Shown here piece after piece: positions 9,837-18,652 of a DNA stretch of 64,000 nt. A program made the position numbers and the translations under genes. How positions within the stretch are numbered: position 1 is the stretch's first letter; every line of letters begins with the position of its first letter. The notes below the pieces were generated by a model. The model was not told the DNA's origin. It did no database searches and was given only the letters and a program-made list of their open reading frames with translations. Origin of the DNA: Cohnella luojiensis (GTDB taxonomy: Bacteria > Bacillota > Bacilli > Paenibacillales > Paenibacillaceae); the NCBI RefSeq assembly GCF_004564235.1, contig NZ_SOMN01000006.1, positions 103,352 to 167,351 of the forward strand, read 5' to 3'.

Positions 9837-10198
9837 GTTAGCTAAGTTCATTCGTTAATTCGGCCCGATTCGATGGTGGCGGCGAAGTTAGTACGATTTG
9901 GTTACTATCTCGGCTCTTCCGGGCTCCGGCGGGCGGAGTTAGTACGATTTGGTTACTATCTCGGCTCTTCCAAGCTTCGGAGGACGGAGTTAGTACGATT
10001 TGGTTACTATCTCGGCTCTTCCGGGCTCCGGCGGGCGGAGTTAGTACGATTTGGTTACTATCTCGGCTCTTCCGGGCTCCGGCGGGCGGAGTTAGTACGA
10101 TTTCGTTACTATCTCGGCTCTTCCGGGCTCCGGCGGGCGGAGTTAGTACGATTTCGTTACTATCTCGGCTCTTCCGGGCTCAGGCGGGCGGAGTTAGT
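9837..10198. repeat. 51-bp tandem repeat array (six copies plus diverged edge unit)
   Basis: Six head-to-tail units begin at 9887, 9938, 9989, 10040, 10091 and 10142, each starting GTTAGTACGATTT and ending in a GC-rich CTCCGGCGGGCGGA-type stretch. A truncated seventh unit starts at 10193. A diverged 50-bp unit occupies 9837-9886, and a weaker relative may precede it. Copies differ by a few bases: the third unit start is preceded by AAGCTTCGGAGGACGGA, and the last two have TTTCG for TTTGG. The array lies in the gap between the uxaA-like 3' end and the mutarotase 5' end. The unit is divisible by three, so it keeps a frame open by accident. Role unknown. Confidence 0.9.
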
Positions 10199-10201
10199 CC
10201 T

Positions 10202-11362
10202 TTACAAGCTAGGCCCGATCCGGTTGATGCTGAATTCCTGATGGCCCAGCACCTCCGCCTTCGTCCACTTGCCTTCGGCAACCTCGACGATTTCGTCCCA
10301 GATTCGGTTGCCGGCTTGCTCCAGCCCCAACTCGCCCGACAGCATACCGCTGACGTCGACGTCCATGTTGTCTTCCATCAACTTAAACGTGCGCGGATTG
10401 CCGGTAATCTTGATGACCGGCACGACGGCCGCTCCCGTCGGCGTTCCTCTTCCCGTCGTGAAACAGACGATATGCGCGCCTCCAGCGGCCATACCCGATA
10501 CGCATTCAATGTCGTTGCCTGGAGAGTCCATGAAGTACAGTCCGCCCTCGGGAATGGATTCGGCGTATTCGATGACGCCTTGAATCGGCGCGACACCGCA
10601 TTTGCTGATGCAACCGAGCGACTTCTCCTCGATCGTCGTCAGCCCGCCGGCGATATTGCCGGGACTCGGGTTTCCTCCCCGCATATCTTCGCCCATCCGC
10701 TCGATTTCCTTCTCGAATCGGTCCACGATGGAGATGAGCTTATCCGAAGTCTGCTCGTCCGCGCAACGCTTGGCGAGCAGATGCTCGGCTCCGATGATCT
10801 CCGTCGTCTCGCCGATAACGATCGCGCCGCCCGATCCGATTACGTTATCCGCCGCGTATCCCAACGCAGGATTAGACGAAAGTCCTGACGTCGCGTCCGA
10901 ACCGCCGCACTTGACCGCCACCTTCAGCTTGCTCAACAGAACGGCAGTCTTCCTCTGCCGGTCCAATTCCGCCTTCATCCGCTTTGCCAATTCGACTCCG
11001 TGCCCGATTGCTTTCACCGAGCCTCCGATCGATTGTATATCGAACATTTCCACCGGTTTGCCCGTCTCCCGGATCGCATCCGCCAGCGCAACCGGATCTA
11101 CAACCTCGCAGCCTAAGCTAATGATGATTACGGCGCCCACGTTCGGATTCCTCCCGGTTCCGGCGAGCACGTCGAACGTGCGGTTCTTGTCGGCGCCGAT
11201 CTGGCTGCAGCCGTGCTGATGCGGGATCGAAATCGTATCCGGAACCATCTGCATGATCCGGTTGCACACTTGGTTCGCGCAAATGACGGTCGGAATAATC
11301 AATAAATGATTGCGGATGCCGATGTCGCCATTTTCTCTCGCGTATGCCTCGATAGTTCTCAA
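10202..11362 (-). CDS. UxaA-family altronate/galactarate dehydratase, large (C-terminal) part
   Basis: 386 residues matching the C-terminal catalytic part of UxaA-type sugar-acid dehydratases, which remove water from altronate or galactarate. Visible family features are the HQHGCSQIGAD segment near residue 48, the KCGGSDATSGLSSNPALG stretch around 150, and FTTGRGTPTGAAVVPVIKITGN near 305. The start is TTG at 11362, sharing TTGA with the stop of the small SAF-domain gene, with AAGGAGATG in front. Splitting the enzyme into a separate SAF protein and this subunit is common. The true substrate is unknown; the dioxygenase upstream suggests a less usual sugar acid. Confidence 0.88.
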   Translation of the reverse strand: MRTIEAYARENGDIGIRNHLLIIPTVICANQVCNRIMQMVPDTISIPHQHGCSQIGADKNRTFDVLAGTGRNPNVGAVIIISLGCEVVDPVALADAIRETGKPVEMFDIQSIGGSVKAIGHGVELAKRMKAELDRQRKTAVLLSKLKVAVKCGGSDATSGLSSNPALGYAADNVIGSGGAIVIGETTEIIGAEHLLAKRCADEQTSDKLISIVDRFEKEIERMGEDMRGGNPSPGNIAGGLTTIEEKSLGCISKCGVAPIQGVIEYAESIPEGGLYFMDSPGNDIECVSGMAAGGAHIVCFTTGRGTPTGAAVVPVIKITGNPRTFKLMEDNMDVDVSGMLSGELGLEQAGNRIWDEIVEVAEGKWTKAEVLGHQEFSINRIGPSL

Positions 11363-11685
11363 CTCGTCATCTCCTTCCGCGCTTGGTCTCCGCGCCCGCG
11401 AATGCCTTCGATATTATGAACGTGAACATGGCTGCCCGCATCGATAACCCTAGTCGATCTGCCGATGACTTCCGCGTATTTGCGGATTTCTTCGCCTTCC
11501 CCGATCCGAACGACGGCGAACTTATGTCCGAACGCCACGGGTTCAAGAAGCAGCAACGTTCGGCTTTCCGCGCCGACGTTGAACCGAACTAATTCCCCGG
11601 CGGTCATATCCCTAAGCGCGGTGGCAACATGATCTTGTTCGTTCATTACGATCGCATCCGACTTCGCCGTGATTTCATGCGACAT
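11359..11685 (-). CDS. UxaA-family dehydratase, small SAF-domain subunit
   Basis: 108-residue SAF-like protein equivalent to the N-terminal domain of altronate dehydratase. It contains AIVMNEQDHVATALRDM and a C-terminal VHVHNIEGIRGRGD, the HxHN segment typical of these subunits. It overlaps the large subunit by 4 bp and starts 18 bp after the dioxygenase gene, so all three are one transcription unit. It is expected to bind the catalytic subunit and help position the substrate. Confidence 0.88.
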   Translation of the reverse strand: MSHEITAKSDAIVMNEQDHVATALRDMTAGELVRFNVGAESRTLLLLEPVAFGHKFAVVRIGEGEEIRKYAEVIGRSTRVIDAGSHVHVHNIEGIRGRGDQARKEMTS

Positions 11686-11703
11686 CCCCGTTTCACCGCT
11701 TCC

Positions 11704-13113
11704 TTAGAAAGTGCTTGCTTTCGTGGTCGAAGGGCACCACCTAGATTGGATCAGCTCGTGCAGCAATACTTCTCTAGCCTGCTCCGTATTGATATATCGC
11801 AAAGCTTCGATCGCGTGGCCTTGTACGTAGCGGTTGTCGTCTTCGAGCGCTTCGGCCAAATGCGGAACCGCAGCCTCTGCGGCAGGCCCGAGCTTGATCA
11901 AGGAAAGTCCAGCGGTAAACCGAACCTGGGCATCCGCGTCCTTCAGACATGCGATAAGCCCCTCCACCGTTGCTTCCTTCGCTGCTTTACCGATCATGCC
12001 AAGCGAATCCGCGATCGTACGGCGAACCCTCGGCGGCTGACTTCCGAGCATCGATACGAGCTTAGGCGCTACTTCCCCGGCGTAATGCCGAAGCTCGCCG
12101 AGCGCGAACGCGGCATGGTTAACCGTATGCTCTTTCTCGTCTTCCAACGCTCGAGACAACCCCGCGACCGCATCGTTTCCGCAAGCCGACAACCCGTAAG
12201 CGGCTAATAATGAGGCTTGTTTATTCGCTCCGCTAAGCGTATCCAATAAGACGTCCCGACCCGCATCACCGTAAGCAGCCAGCCGGTAAGCGGCATTCAG
12301 CGCAACGCGTTCATCGGATTCCGTTAACTTACCGGCTAGCAGCGCAAGCTTCTCTTTGCTCTCCATGTCCGCGCCGTAACGGAACCCGACCTCTCCGCGC
12401 AGCCAGTTCCAAGTGTCTTGCCAACATTCTTCCTGCGGGAATTCCGTCGCCAAAGCCGTATCGGGAACGGACCATTCGCTGCCCCCGTAATTCCATGAAG
12501 GCACGGATGGCGCAACCGTTCTCATAAACTCGAACTTCAACATATAACGGGGTTTCCCAATCAGGTTTCTCGTCGACCGGTGCCAAATATCATAGTGAAT
12601 GAGCACGAATGTGCCCGCTTCCCCGTTCGCCGTCACTTCTTCGTCTGGATCATCCGTGCCGAACGTGCGAGTTTCGTAAAGATGACTTCCCGGAAATACG
12701 CCCGTAGGTCCAAGTTCAACCGGAGTATCCTGCGGAAAGTACATGATCATCGCCCACCAAGGATGATGGTTGCGAATGCGATCGTAGCCCCAATAGCTGT
12801 CTTTATGCCAACCGCCCGCCGTAGGTAACGCATTATAATGGCAATGTCTGTGCGTGTGCATCAGATAATTCGGTCCAAGCACGCTCGTTAACGCTCCGGT
12901 AATGACGGGATGCTCGAACACCTTCTGAAGCTCGCGGATTCTCGGCAAAATGTTGTTGCCGAGATTGCCTTCTTCTTCATGTACCTGATTCATGCGTTCG
13001 AGCAGCCGGGAATGAAATTCCTTCGAGAAATCCGTCTTGAGCAATAACACTCCGTCTACGATAAACCTTTTCATTTGCTCATCCGTCAATAATTGCGGTT
13101 CCCTTGTTTTCAT
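11704..13113 (-). CDS. Phytanoyl-CoA dioxygenase-like domain fused to HEAT repeats
   Basis: 469 residues. The N-terminal half is an Fe(II)/2-oxoglutarate oxygenase of the PhyH family. Metal ligands are His103 and Asp105 (GWHKDSYWG) and His178 (HYDIWHRS), with an Arg about ten residues later for 2-oxoglutarate. From about 265 to 460 come HEAT-like alpha repeats (LAAYGDAGRDVLLDTLSG, LSACGNDAVAGLSRALED, FALGELRHYAGEVAPKLVSM and others). GAGGAGG precedes the ATG. It heads the operon with the uxaA-like pair and is divergent from an AraC regulator. A hydroxylation before dehydration of a sugar acid is speculative. The fusion is the unusual feature. Confidence 0.85.
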   Translation of the reverse strand: MKTREPQLLTDEQMKRFIVDGVLLLKTDFSKEFHSRLLERMNQVHEEEGNLGNNILPRIRELQKVFEHPVITGALTSVLGPNYLMHTHRHCHYNALPTAGGWHKDSYWGYDRIRNHHPWWAMIMYFPQDTPVELGPTGVFPGSHLYETRTFGTDDPDEEVTANGEAGTFVLIHYDIWHRSTRNLIGKPRYMLKFEFMRTVAPSVPSWNYGGSEWSVPDTALATEFPQEECWQDTWNWLRGEVGFRYGADMESKEKLALLAGKLTESDERVALNAAYRLAAYGDAGRDVLLDTLSGANKQASLLAAYGLSACGNDAVAGLSRALEDEKEHTVNHAAFALGELRHYAGEVAPKLVSMLGSQPPRVRRTIADSLGMIGKAAKEATVEGLIACLKDADAQVRFTAGLSLIKLGPAAEAAVPHLAEALEDDNRYVQGHAIEALRYINTEQAREVLLHELIQSRWCPSTTKASTF

Positions 13114-13298
13114 TGCGTTTTTTCCTCCTCTATGTCGGTAAGTTCATTATAGTGAAGGGTCAACCCGCCGAAAATGGAAGAAGCTAAGAATGAAGGGTAC
13201 AAAACTCAGCATACACAATGCGGGTGCGATCCTTTAGAATAGAATCGATAAGAGACAACCCCCCGGAACGATATAACGGGGAAAGCGTAGGTGAACTG

Positions 13299-14129
13299 AT
13301 GACTTCCAGCAAGAGCGAACAGGCGATTTCCGATTTGCTTCATAACCTTCAGATCGACGTAACCTCTGCGCACCGGACGCAATGCACCTCCAATTGGCGG
13401 GATATCGACTATTCGCCCGATTACAATAAGTTCTATTTCATTCTTGACGGAGAAGGGTGGATCCGCGTCGACGACCAACAAATCCGTCCGCGTCCGGGCC
13501 AGCTTTGCTTCATGCCGGCGTATACGAATCAAGGCTATTCCGCCATTAGCGATAAGCCCTTCCTGAAATACTGGTGCCACTTCACGACAAGGGCGGGAGC
13601 GTTCGACTTGTTCCAGTGGATCGGCGTACCGTACTGCATCGATATCCAAGACAAAGAGCGGATGTCCCGGTTATTCGAACAATTGGTCGAACCGCAAGGA
13701 AATTCCGCTCTCGTTACCCTCATTCGGCAGAAAGCCGTTATGCTTGAAATATTGGCGACTTTTCTAGAACATGTGCCCGTACGTATTCTTCAGCACCGAA
13801 GCGAAGAAATTAACAGGCTGAACATCATTCACGATTACGTTGACAAACATCTTCATTTGAGCGTCAGCGTCGATGAATTGGCAGCTCTTCTTCACCTGCA
13901 TCCGAATTATTTCATCGCTTATTTCAAGAAACGCTTCGGCATCTCCCCGCACAAATACGTAAACCGCAAAAGGATGGAAAAAGCGAAGACTTTATTGATG
14001 ACGACCGCCCTTAGCATAAAGGAAGTCGCCGCTCTCACGGGGTTCGCCGATACGAATCATTTCACGAAGTTTTTCCGCAAAGAAACGGGCTTCAGTCCGA
14101 CCGAGTTTCGCGGGATTTACGCATCATAA
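13299..14129 (+). CDS. AraC-family transcriptional regulator with cupin sensor
   Basis: 276 residues from the ATG at 13299, preceded by GTAGGTGA. An in-frame upstream Met at 13218 lacks a ribosome site and its extra 27 residues look non-coding. A cupin-like ligand-binding half (FILDGEGWIRVDDQQIRPRPG) is followed by a C-terminal double HTH (VDELAALLHLHPNYFIAYFKK and IKEVAALTGFADTNHFTKFF). It is divergent from the dioxygenase/uxaA operon, separated by about 185 bp, and is the probable regulator of it. Confidence 0.9.
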   Translation: MTSSKSEQAISDLLHNLQIDVTSAHRTQCTSNWRDIDYSPDYNKFYFILDGEGWIRVDDQQIRPRPGQLCFMPAYTNQGYSAISDKPFLKYWCHFTTRAGAFDLFQWIGVPYCIDIQDKERMSRLFEQLVEPQGNSALVTLIRQKAVMLEILATFLEHVPVRILQHRSEEINRLNIIHDYVDKHLHLSVSVDELAALLHLHPNYFIAYFKKRFGISPHKYVNRKRMEKAKTLLMTTALSIKEVAALTGFADTNHFTKFFRKETGFSPTEFRGIYAS

Positions 14130-14134
14130 GCAAA

Positions 14135-14170
14135 AACCCGGATTTCGCATTGAAATGCGAAGCCCGGGTT
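14135..14170. terminator. Bidirectional terminator between convergent genes
   Basis: AACCCGG at 14135 pairs with CCGGGTT ending at 14170, with an inner stem TCGCAT/ATGCGA around a TGAA loop. It lies directly between the convergent AraC gene and the hypothetical gene at 14179. An A run (AAAAA) flanks the left side, giving a T run for minus-strand transcripts. Confidence 0.75.
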
Positions 14171-14178
14171 CTGGCAGT

Positions 14179-14703
14179 TTAATCGCCGGCCGAATCCCAT
14201 CGGCTGCGATATTGTTCCAATCTCGGATGAAGCACCTTGGGCTCTTCCGTTATCAGTAATCGAATTTTTGCAATCCAGTCTTCGAAGGAAGAAAAAGAAG
14301 CGAACAGGTTTGCCATTTCGGGTGCGACGAAAATAAAATGAGGGGCGGCTAACGATTCCGTCAAATGACGAAGCGCCGAATCGATCGGAGTATACTTTTT
14401 TCTCTTCCCTTCCCAACCATCGATTGCAATCTCGTCGCGTTGTCGTTCCCGCTTCCAATCCTGAAGTCGTTTTTCCCGCTTGTAATAGGGACTTATCGGC
14501 TCCTTCGACATCCTCCTCATGGTTTCCTCATGTATCGGATACAGCACAAGCTTCTCAAATGAGCGCGAAACCGCAATCTCCGCCGCGAGATCCAGTTCCT
14601 CATCCGTCGTCCGTTCAAAAGAATCATAGTAGATCAACGTGCCTTTTTCTCGTTCAACCGGCAGCTCATAGCCGTACGGAACGCTTTGTACCGTTCTATG
14701 CAT
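14179..14703 (-). CDS. Conserved-looking hypothetical protein
   Basis: 174 residues if started at the ATG at 14703, which has GGGGAGAAGG directly upstream; the earlier Met at 14727 overlaps that ribosome site. It is highly charged with no membrane segment and no motif I can assign. Segments worth noting are TLIYYDSFERTTDEELDLAA, LVLYPIHEETMRRM and HFIFVAPEMANLFASF. It looks like a small cytoplasmic alpha/beta protein. It precedes nothing obvious in its operon; the MFS gene upstream on the same strand is 49 bp away and could be co-transcribed. Confidence 0.7.
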   Translation of the reverse strand: MHRTVQSVPYGYELPVEREKGTLIYYDSFERTTDEELDLAAEIAVSRSFEKLVLYPIHEETMRRMSKEPISPYYKREKRLQDWKRERQRDEIAIDGWEGKRKKYTPIDSALRHLTESLAAPHFIFVAPEMANLFASFSSFEDWIAKIRLLITEEPKVLHPRLEQYRSRWDSAGD

Positions 14704-14752
14704 ACCCTTCTCCCCTTTAGGAAACATTTGGGACTATCATTCCCTACATCCG

Positions 14753-15928
14753 TTAAAGAATCCGTTGGGACCGGAACAGGATCCCGAGCAAGGAAAACAG
14801 CAAGAAAGCCCCTCCCAACAAAAAGAATATACTGTGCGTTGAAACATAGCGGATGCCGTATCCCCCAAGGCTTGGGCCGAGAATGCTGCCTATGCTGAAA
14901 TGAATGGACGCGATTACGTTGGCGGCTGGCATGATGGCCCGAGGCAAAATATCCGCAACGAACGCAAGGCCAAGCGAATAGAAGGATCCTACCAATCCTC
15001 CTGCCAAAGCGAACAGGATACATAGGAATATCACCCGATCTCCCGCAAACGGGATCGCGCAGAAGACGAAGGCGCTCGTCAGCCCGCATGCCATCAGAAT
15101 CGGCTTGCGTCCAATGCGATCGCTCCATATGCCGAGCGGCAACTGAAGAATAAGGCCGCCGATTCCGAAACTTAGCAGCAACAGGGATATCCACTCCTGG
15201 TTCAGCCCAATGCGCAGTCCGTATAAAGGAAAACTGCTATTCATAGAAGCTTCCATGAGACCGTAGAGCAAAGCCGGGATGAGGCCAAACCAAGCAAGAC
15301 GATAGGTTCTGACGAATCTATTCTCGGCAGATACGCTTCTTGCTGAACGTTCCGGGGTTTCATTCGGCAATCGGAAAACGAGCTGAAGAACGGCTATAAA
15401 GAATAAGCCGGTTACCACGAACGGAACCGCCTCGCCAAACGGAAGCAGATTAATGCCGAGGGGACCCACGCTAAAGCCAACCCCATACGCCATCCCGTAC
15501 AAGGATATGTATCTCCCTCTTCGGTCTGCCGGGCTGGAGCTTACGATCCAGAGTTGGGTCGCGTAATGCAAGGAGCTGTCGCCAACGCCGACGAGCAGCC
15601 GAAGGACGAACCATAATTCCAGCGATTGATTCAGCGGAAACAGCAGCATGGAAACCGTTACCAATGAGATCCCGGCTATAATGACCTTCTTGTATCCGAA
15701 CCGAACGACCGGTTTCTCGATAAAAAACATCGTGCAGAAAACGCCGATATATAACGCGGTTGAATTGATTCCGTTCAGATCAGACGAAATACCGGAACGT
15801 TCCAGCATGATCGATAATAACGGAAGCAGAAGACCTTGGCTCATCCCCGCTACGACAACGACCAGCAACAAGGAGATGAACCGATAACGGAATGAAACGG
15901 AAGTAAGCGAAGTGTTGCCGACTAGCAA
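14753..15928 (-). CDS. MFS transporter
   Basis: 391 residues with about twelve hydrophobic segments. The loop between segments 2 and 3 carries EKPVVRFGYKKVIIAG, and a matching mid-protein loop reads GIWSDRIGRKPILMACG, the major-facilitator A-motif. Start is TTG at 15928 with AGAGAGG eight bases before it. It is 38 bp downstream of the MocR-type regulator on the same strand. The transported compound cannot be read; small-molecule efflux is the usual role for this size and shape. Confidence 0.87.
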   Translation of the reverse strand: MLVGNTSLTSVSFRYRFISLLLVVVVAGMSQGLLLPLLSIMLERSGISSDLNGINSTALYIGVFCTMFFIEKPVVRFGYKKVIIAGISLVTVSMLLFPLNQSLELWFVLRLLVGVGDSSLHYATQLWIVSSSPADRRGRYISLYGMAYGVGFSVGPLGINLLPFGEAVPFVVTGLFFIAVLQLVFRLPNETPERSARSVSAENRFVRTYRLAWFGLIPALLYGLMEASMNSSFPLYGLRIGLNQEWISLLLLSFGIGGLILQLPLGIWSDRIGRKPILMACGLTSAFVFCAIPFAGDRVIFLCILFALAGGLVGSFYSLGLAFVADILPRAIMPAANVIASIHFSIGSILGPSLGGYGIRYVSTHSIFFLLGGAFLLFSLLGILFRSQRIL

Positions 15929-15966
15929 GTATAAAACCTCTCTTTGCAGTTACATGATGATTTTCC

Positions 15967-17388
15967 TTATCGACGGGCTATGTCCGCCAAACGCTTGACT
16001 CCATCCCTTAATTGTCCTTCACTGACGAAGGAATAGCTTAATCGAATCCACGACGTCATCTCCCCTAGCGGATCGCAAATTGTACCGGGGACAAAGGAGA
16101 TGGATTGCCGAAGGCACTCGTTCAGCAAGGCTTCGACGGATAACGATTCGGGCAGTTGCAGCCAAAGATTTAGACCGCCTTGCGGAGTGACCCATTTCCA
16201 GTCCGTTGCCGCCAACTCTTCTTCGACGATGTCTTTCCGCATATGAAGTGCCGTGCGCAGCTTCTCTATATGTTGCCTCATCCGCTCCGATTCGAAATAA
16301 TGGAGGAAAATTTTCTGATTGACGAGCGGCGTTCCGTTATCGGCTAGCGATTTGGCGGTGATAAGAGGTTGGAGTACGGCTTGGCGAGCCGCGACCGCGC
16401 AAATACGCAAGCCCGGAGCGACATATTTACTAAAGCCTCTCAAGTACACCACCCAACCATCCGTATCGTAAGTGAACAAAGGCGGTGGAGGCGGTCCGTC
16501 GAAATAGATATCGTGAAACGCGTCGTCTTCGATCAATAGGCAGCGGTAACGTTCGGCCAGCTCGACCAGACGTTTGCGTTGAGAAGACGGAACCGTATAT
16601 CCTGTCGGATTGTGAAAGGTAGGATTCATATAAAAAAGCCGAGGTTTATGAGTTCTCATCAAGTTTTCGACTTGCTCCAGATCATATCCGTCAGGTTGGA
16701 TGTCGACCGAATGAAACCTTGCGCCCTGCTGGCGGAAAATATCGATAGCCGCGCTATAGGTAGGCCTTTCCACCAAGATGGCATCCATCGGCCTTACGAA
16801 CGTACGGGAGATCAGGTCTATGGCTTGCTGCGCCCCCGATGTGATCAATAGCTCGCTTGCGGTCAATTGAGTCCGCAACTCACCGACCAAATAACGGCCG
16901 AGCGTTTCGCGCAACTCCGCGTCTCCTTGCGGAGTTGAGTACGTGCCCATTAGTTTCGGGTAAATATCGAAGACCTTTTTCACGTAATCCGACAGGAATA
17001 AATTCGGCAATAAATTCGGATCTATGAGCGCCTGGGAAAATTGATATACGACCGGAATCTGTTGAATGTCGTTCATGCTGTTCTTTAAGTGCACGGACGC
17101 GGATAGGGGACGGTTCCCCTCATGTCCGACCGGGAAATGCTCCTGATTTCCAGAGCTTACGTAGTAACCGGATTTCTCCTTTACGTATGCCTTTCTGTCC
17201 TGCTTAAGCAATTGATAAGCCCGGAATACGGTTAACCGATTCATCCGCAATTGCTCGGAGAGCAGCCGTATCGAAGGAAGCTTATCATGGGGCTTCCATT
17301 CGCCGCGTTCGATCCGGGTGACGATGTGATCGTAGACTTGCCTAAAAAGCCGTTTGCCCTCATCCGTGGTTCTCGGCGCATTTTTCAT
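15967..17388 (-). CDS. MocR-type GntR regulator with aminotransferase domain
   Basis: 473 residues. A GntR winged helix occupies about 1-80 (LPSIRLLSEQLRMNRLTVFR), followed by a class I aminotransferase fold. PLP contacts are visible: NPTFHNPTGYTVP near 255, DDAFHDIYF near 288, and SKY with Lys321 in RGFSKYVAPGLR as the Schiff-base lysine. MocR proteins sense PLP or amino-acid-like ligands and control a divergent gene. Here that is the EamA transporter, with paired direct repeats between them. Confidence 0.92.
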   Translation of the reverse strand: MKNAPRTTDEGKRLFRQVYDHIVTRIERGEWKPHDKLPSIRLLSEQLRMNRLTVFRAYQLLKQDRKAYVKEKSGYYVSSGNQEHFPVGHEGNRPLSASVHLKNSMNDIQQIPVVYQFSQALIDPNLLPNLFLSDYVKKVFDIYPKLMGTYSTPQGDAELRETLGRYLVGELRTQLTASELLITSGAQQAIDLISRTFVRPMDAILVERPTYSAAIDIFRQQGARFHSVDIQPDGYDLEQVENLMRTHKPRLFYMNPTFHNPTGYTVPSSQRKRLVELAERYRCLLIEDDAFHDIYFDGPPPPPLFTYDTDGWVVYLRGFSKYVAPGLRICAVAARQAVLQPLITAKSLADNGTPLVNQKIFLHYFESERMRQHIEKLRTALHMRKDIVEEELAATDWKWVTPQGGLNLWLQLPESLSVEALLNECLRQSISFVPGTICDPLGEMTSWIRLSYSFVSEGQLRDGVKRLADIARR

Positions 17389-17435
17389 GTCTACCCCCCC
17401 CTCCTTTTTAGTTCAATTGTACACTATAACCGTTC

Positions 17436-17464
17436 CATCTGTTCTACTAAATAGCATCTGTTCT
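17436..17464. promoter_or_regulatory. Direct repeats in the MocR/EamA intergenic region
   Basis: CATCTGTTCT occurs at 17436-17445 and again at 17455-17464, in the same orientation and 19 bp apart. Paired direct repeats in the divergent promoter are typical MocR operators. A -10-like TATGAT at 17478-17483 lies just after them for the EamA gene, with no good -35, fitting an activator-dependent promoter. The assignment is inference. Confidence 0.55.
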
Positions 17465-17505
17465 GTTCTTCTCCTTGTATGATACCTACACAGGGGTGAA
17501 CAGAC

Positions 17506-18438
17506 ATGATTATCGTAAACTATTTGCTGATGTGTCTCATTTTCGGAACGACTTTTCTGGCTATTAAGGTCGGGATCGACGCTTCTTCTCCGCCGTTCTT
17601 CTCGGCAGGGATTCGGTTTTTCGTCGCAGGCTTGATCTTGTTTATTTGGATGGTTTGGAAAAGAAAAGCCTCATTCTCCCTGCTCATTCGCAAAGAAATG
17701 CTTATTACGGGAATTTGTTTGACGTTCGGTACATTTGCCGGGTTGTACTGGGGAGAACAATATGTTTCTTCCGGTATCGCCGCCGTGTTATCGGCAACGG
17801 GTCCGCTCATGATTCTCGTGTTTCAGGCCGTCTTCCAACGGCAACGGACGACTGCCCTCTCTTCGATTGGCTGCATTATCGGTTTTACCGGCGTCGTCAT
17901 GCTGCTTCTCCCGAACCTAACTTTATCCGCGGGCTTGGTCTGGGTAATGGGCTGCGTGGTCATCCTGATCGGCGAAATGTTCTATTCGGCGGGTGCTTTG
18001 TATTCCACAAAGGTCATTAAGCGCTACCCGGCCGCATCGCCTATTGCTCTAAATGCGGCCCAGATGATGTACGGCGGATTGCTGTTGCTTATCCTGTCCG
18101 CGTTTACCGAGCGGGTGCACTTCAACGGTCTAATGACGACGGAGGCGATCGGATCGCTTTTCTATTTGATTGTCATCGGCTCAATGGTCGGACACAGCCT
18201 GTTCTATTGGCTCGTCGCTAAGACAAATCCCGTCTTTCCGTCGACTTGGCTCTATATCTCGCCGCTAATTGCTCTTGCGGTAGGCGTGATGTTCTATCGC
18301 GAGACGATCACCTGGCTCTCCGTCATCGGCGTCGTTACGATTCTCTTTGGCACGCTGCTCACCAATATAAACAGCTTAAAGCAATTGATCCGACGGCGAA
18401 AAGCATCAACCTCTATGATCGTTCGGAAACACGCCTAA
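17506..18438 (+). CDS. EamA/DMT-family transporter
   Basis: 310 residues with ten predicted hydrophobic helices in two EamA halves. The N-terminus (YLLMCLIFGTTFLAIKVGID) and the mid-protein repeat (LIGEMFYSAGALYSTKV) are characteristic, and the last helix ends GVVTILFGTLLTNI. AGGGGTGA precedes the ATG. It is divergent from the MocR regulator that probably controls it. Members export amino acids or other metabolites; a substrate cannot be named. Confidence 0.9.
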   Translation: MIIVNYLLMCLIFGTTFLAIKVGIDASSPPFFSAGIRFFVAGLILFIWMVWKRKASFSLLIRKEMLITGICLTFGTFAGLYWGEQYVSSGIAAVLSATGPLMILVFQAVFQRQRTTALSSIGCIIGFTGVVMLLLPNLTLSAGLVWVMGCVVILIGEMFYSAGALYSTKVIKRYPAASPIALNAAQMMYGGLLLLILSAFTERVHFNGLMTTEAIGSLFYLIVIGSMVGHSLFYWLVAKTNPVFPSTWLYISPLIALAVGVMFYRETITWLSVIGVVTILFGTLLTNINSLKQLIRRRKASTSMIVRKHA

Positions 18439-18449
18439 ACGAAACCGAA

Positions 18450-18507
18450 GAAGCTGCTCAAAACTACCATGGCCTAGCGCCACAACAGTTTTGAGCAGCT
18501 TCTTTTT
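18450..18507 (+). terminator. Intrinsic terminator of the EamA gene
   Basis: A perfect 16-bp stem GAAGCTGCTCAAAACT (18450-18465) pairs with 18487-18502 across a 21-base loop and is followed by TTTTTAT. It begins 12 bp after the EamA stop codon. Confidence 0.88.
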
Positions 18508-18560
18508 ATATCGATTATAGATTATGCGGGGATGTACTGGAAAAACCAATACCATCGGGA

Positions 18561-18639
18561 AGCTTAACGGCACGGCGTGCCGTTAAGCTCGGAGAAACCT
18601 GCCCCAACTGGAAGAATAGCGGCACGGCGTGCCGCTATT
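18561..18639. repeat. Two palindromes sharing the core GGCACGGCGTGCC
   Basis: A 29-bp palindrome (18561-18589, arms AGCTTAACGGCAC) and a 25-bp palindrome (18615-18639, arms AATAGCGGCAC) share the same GC core but have different outer arms. They lie between the 3' ends of two convergent genes. Neither is followed by a clear T run. They could be REP-like elements or weak terminators. Confidence 0.75.
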
Positions 18640-18652
18640 ACAAACAAACACC

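Noticed and set aside
9837..10198. The tandem array as a CRISPR.
   Set aside because: Units are contiguous and nearly identical with no unique spacers, and no cas genes are present.
9873..10241. A 122-codon frame made of the repeated peptide LVRFGYYLGSSGLRRAE.
   Set aside because: It arises because the 51-bp DNA repeat is divisible by three. There is no ribosome site, and it overlaps the end of the dehydratase gene on the other strand.
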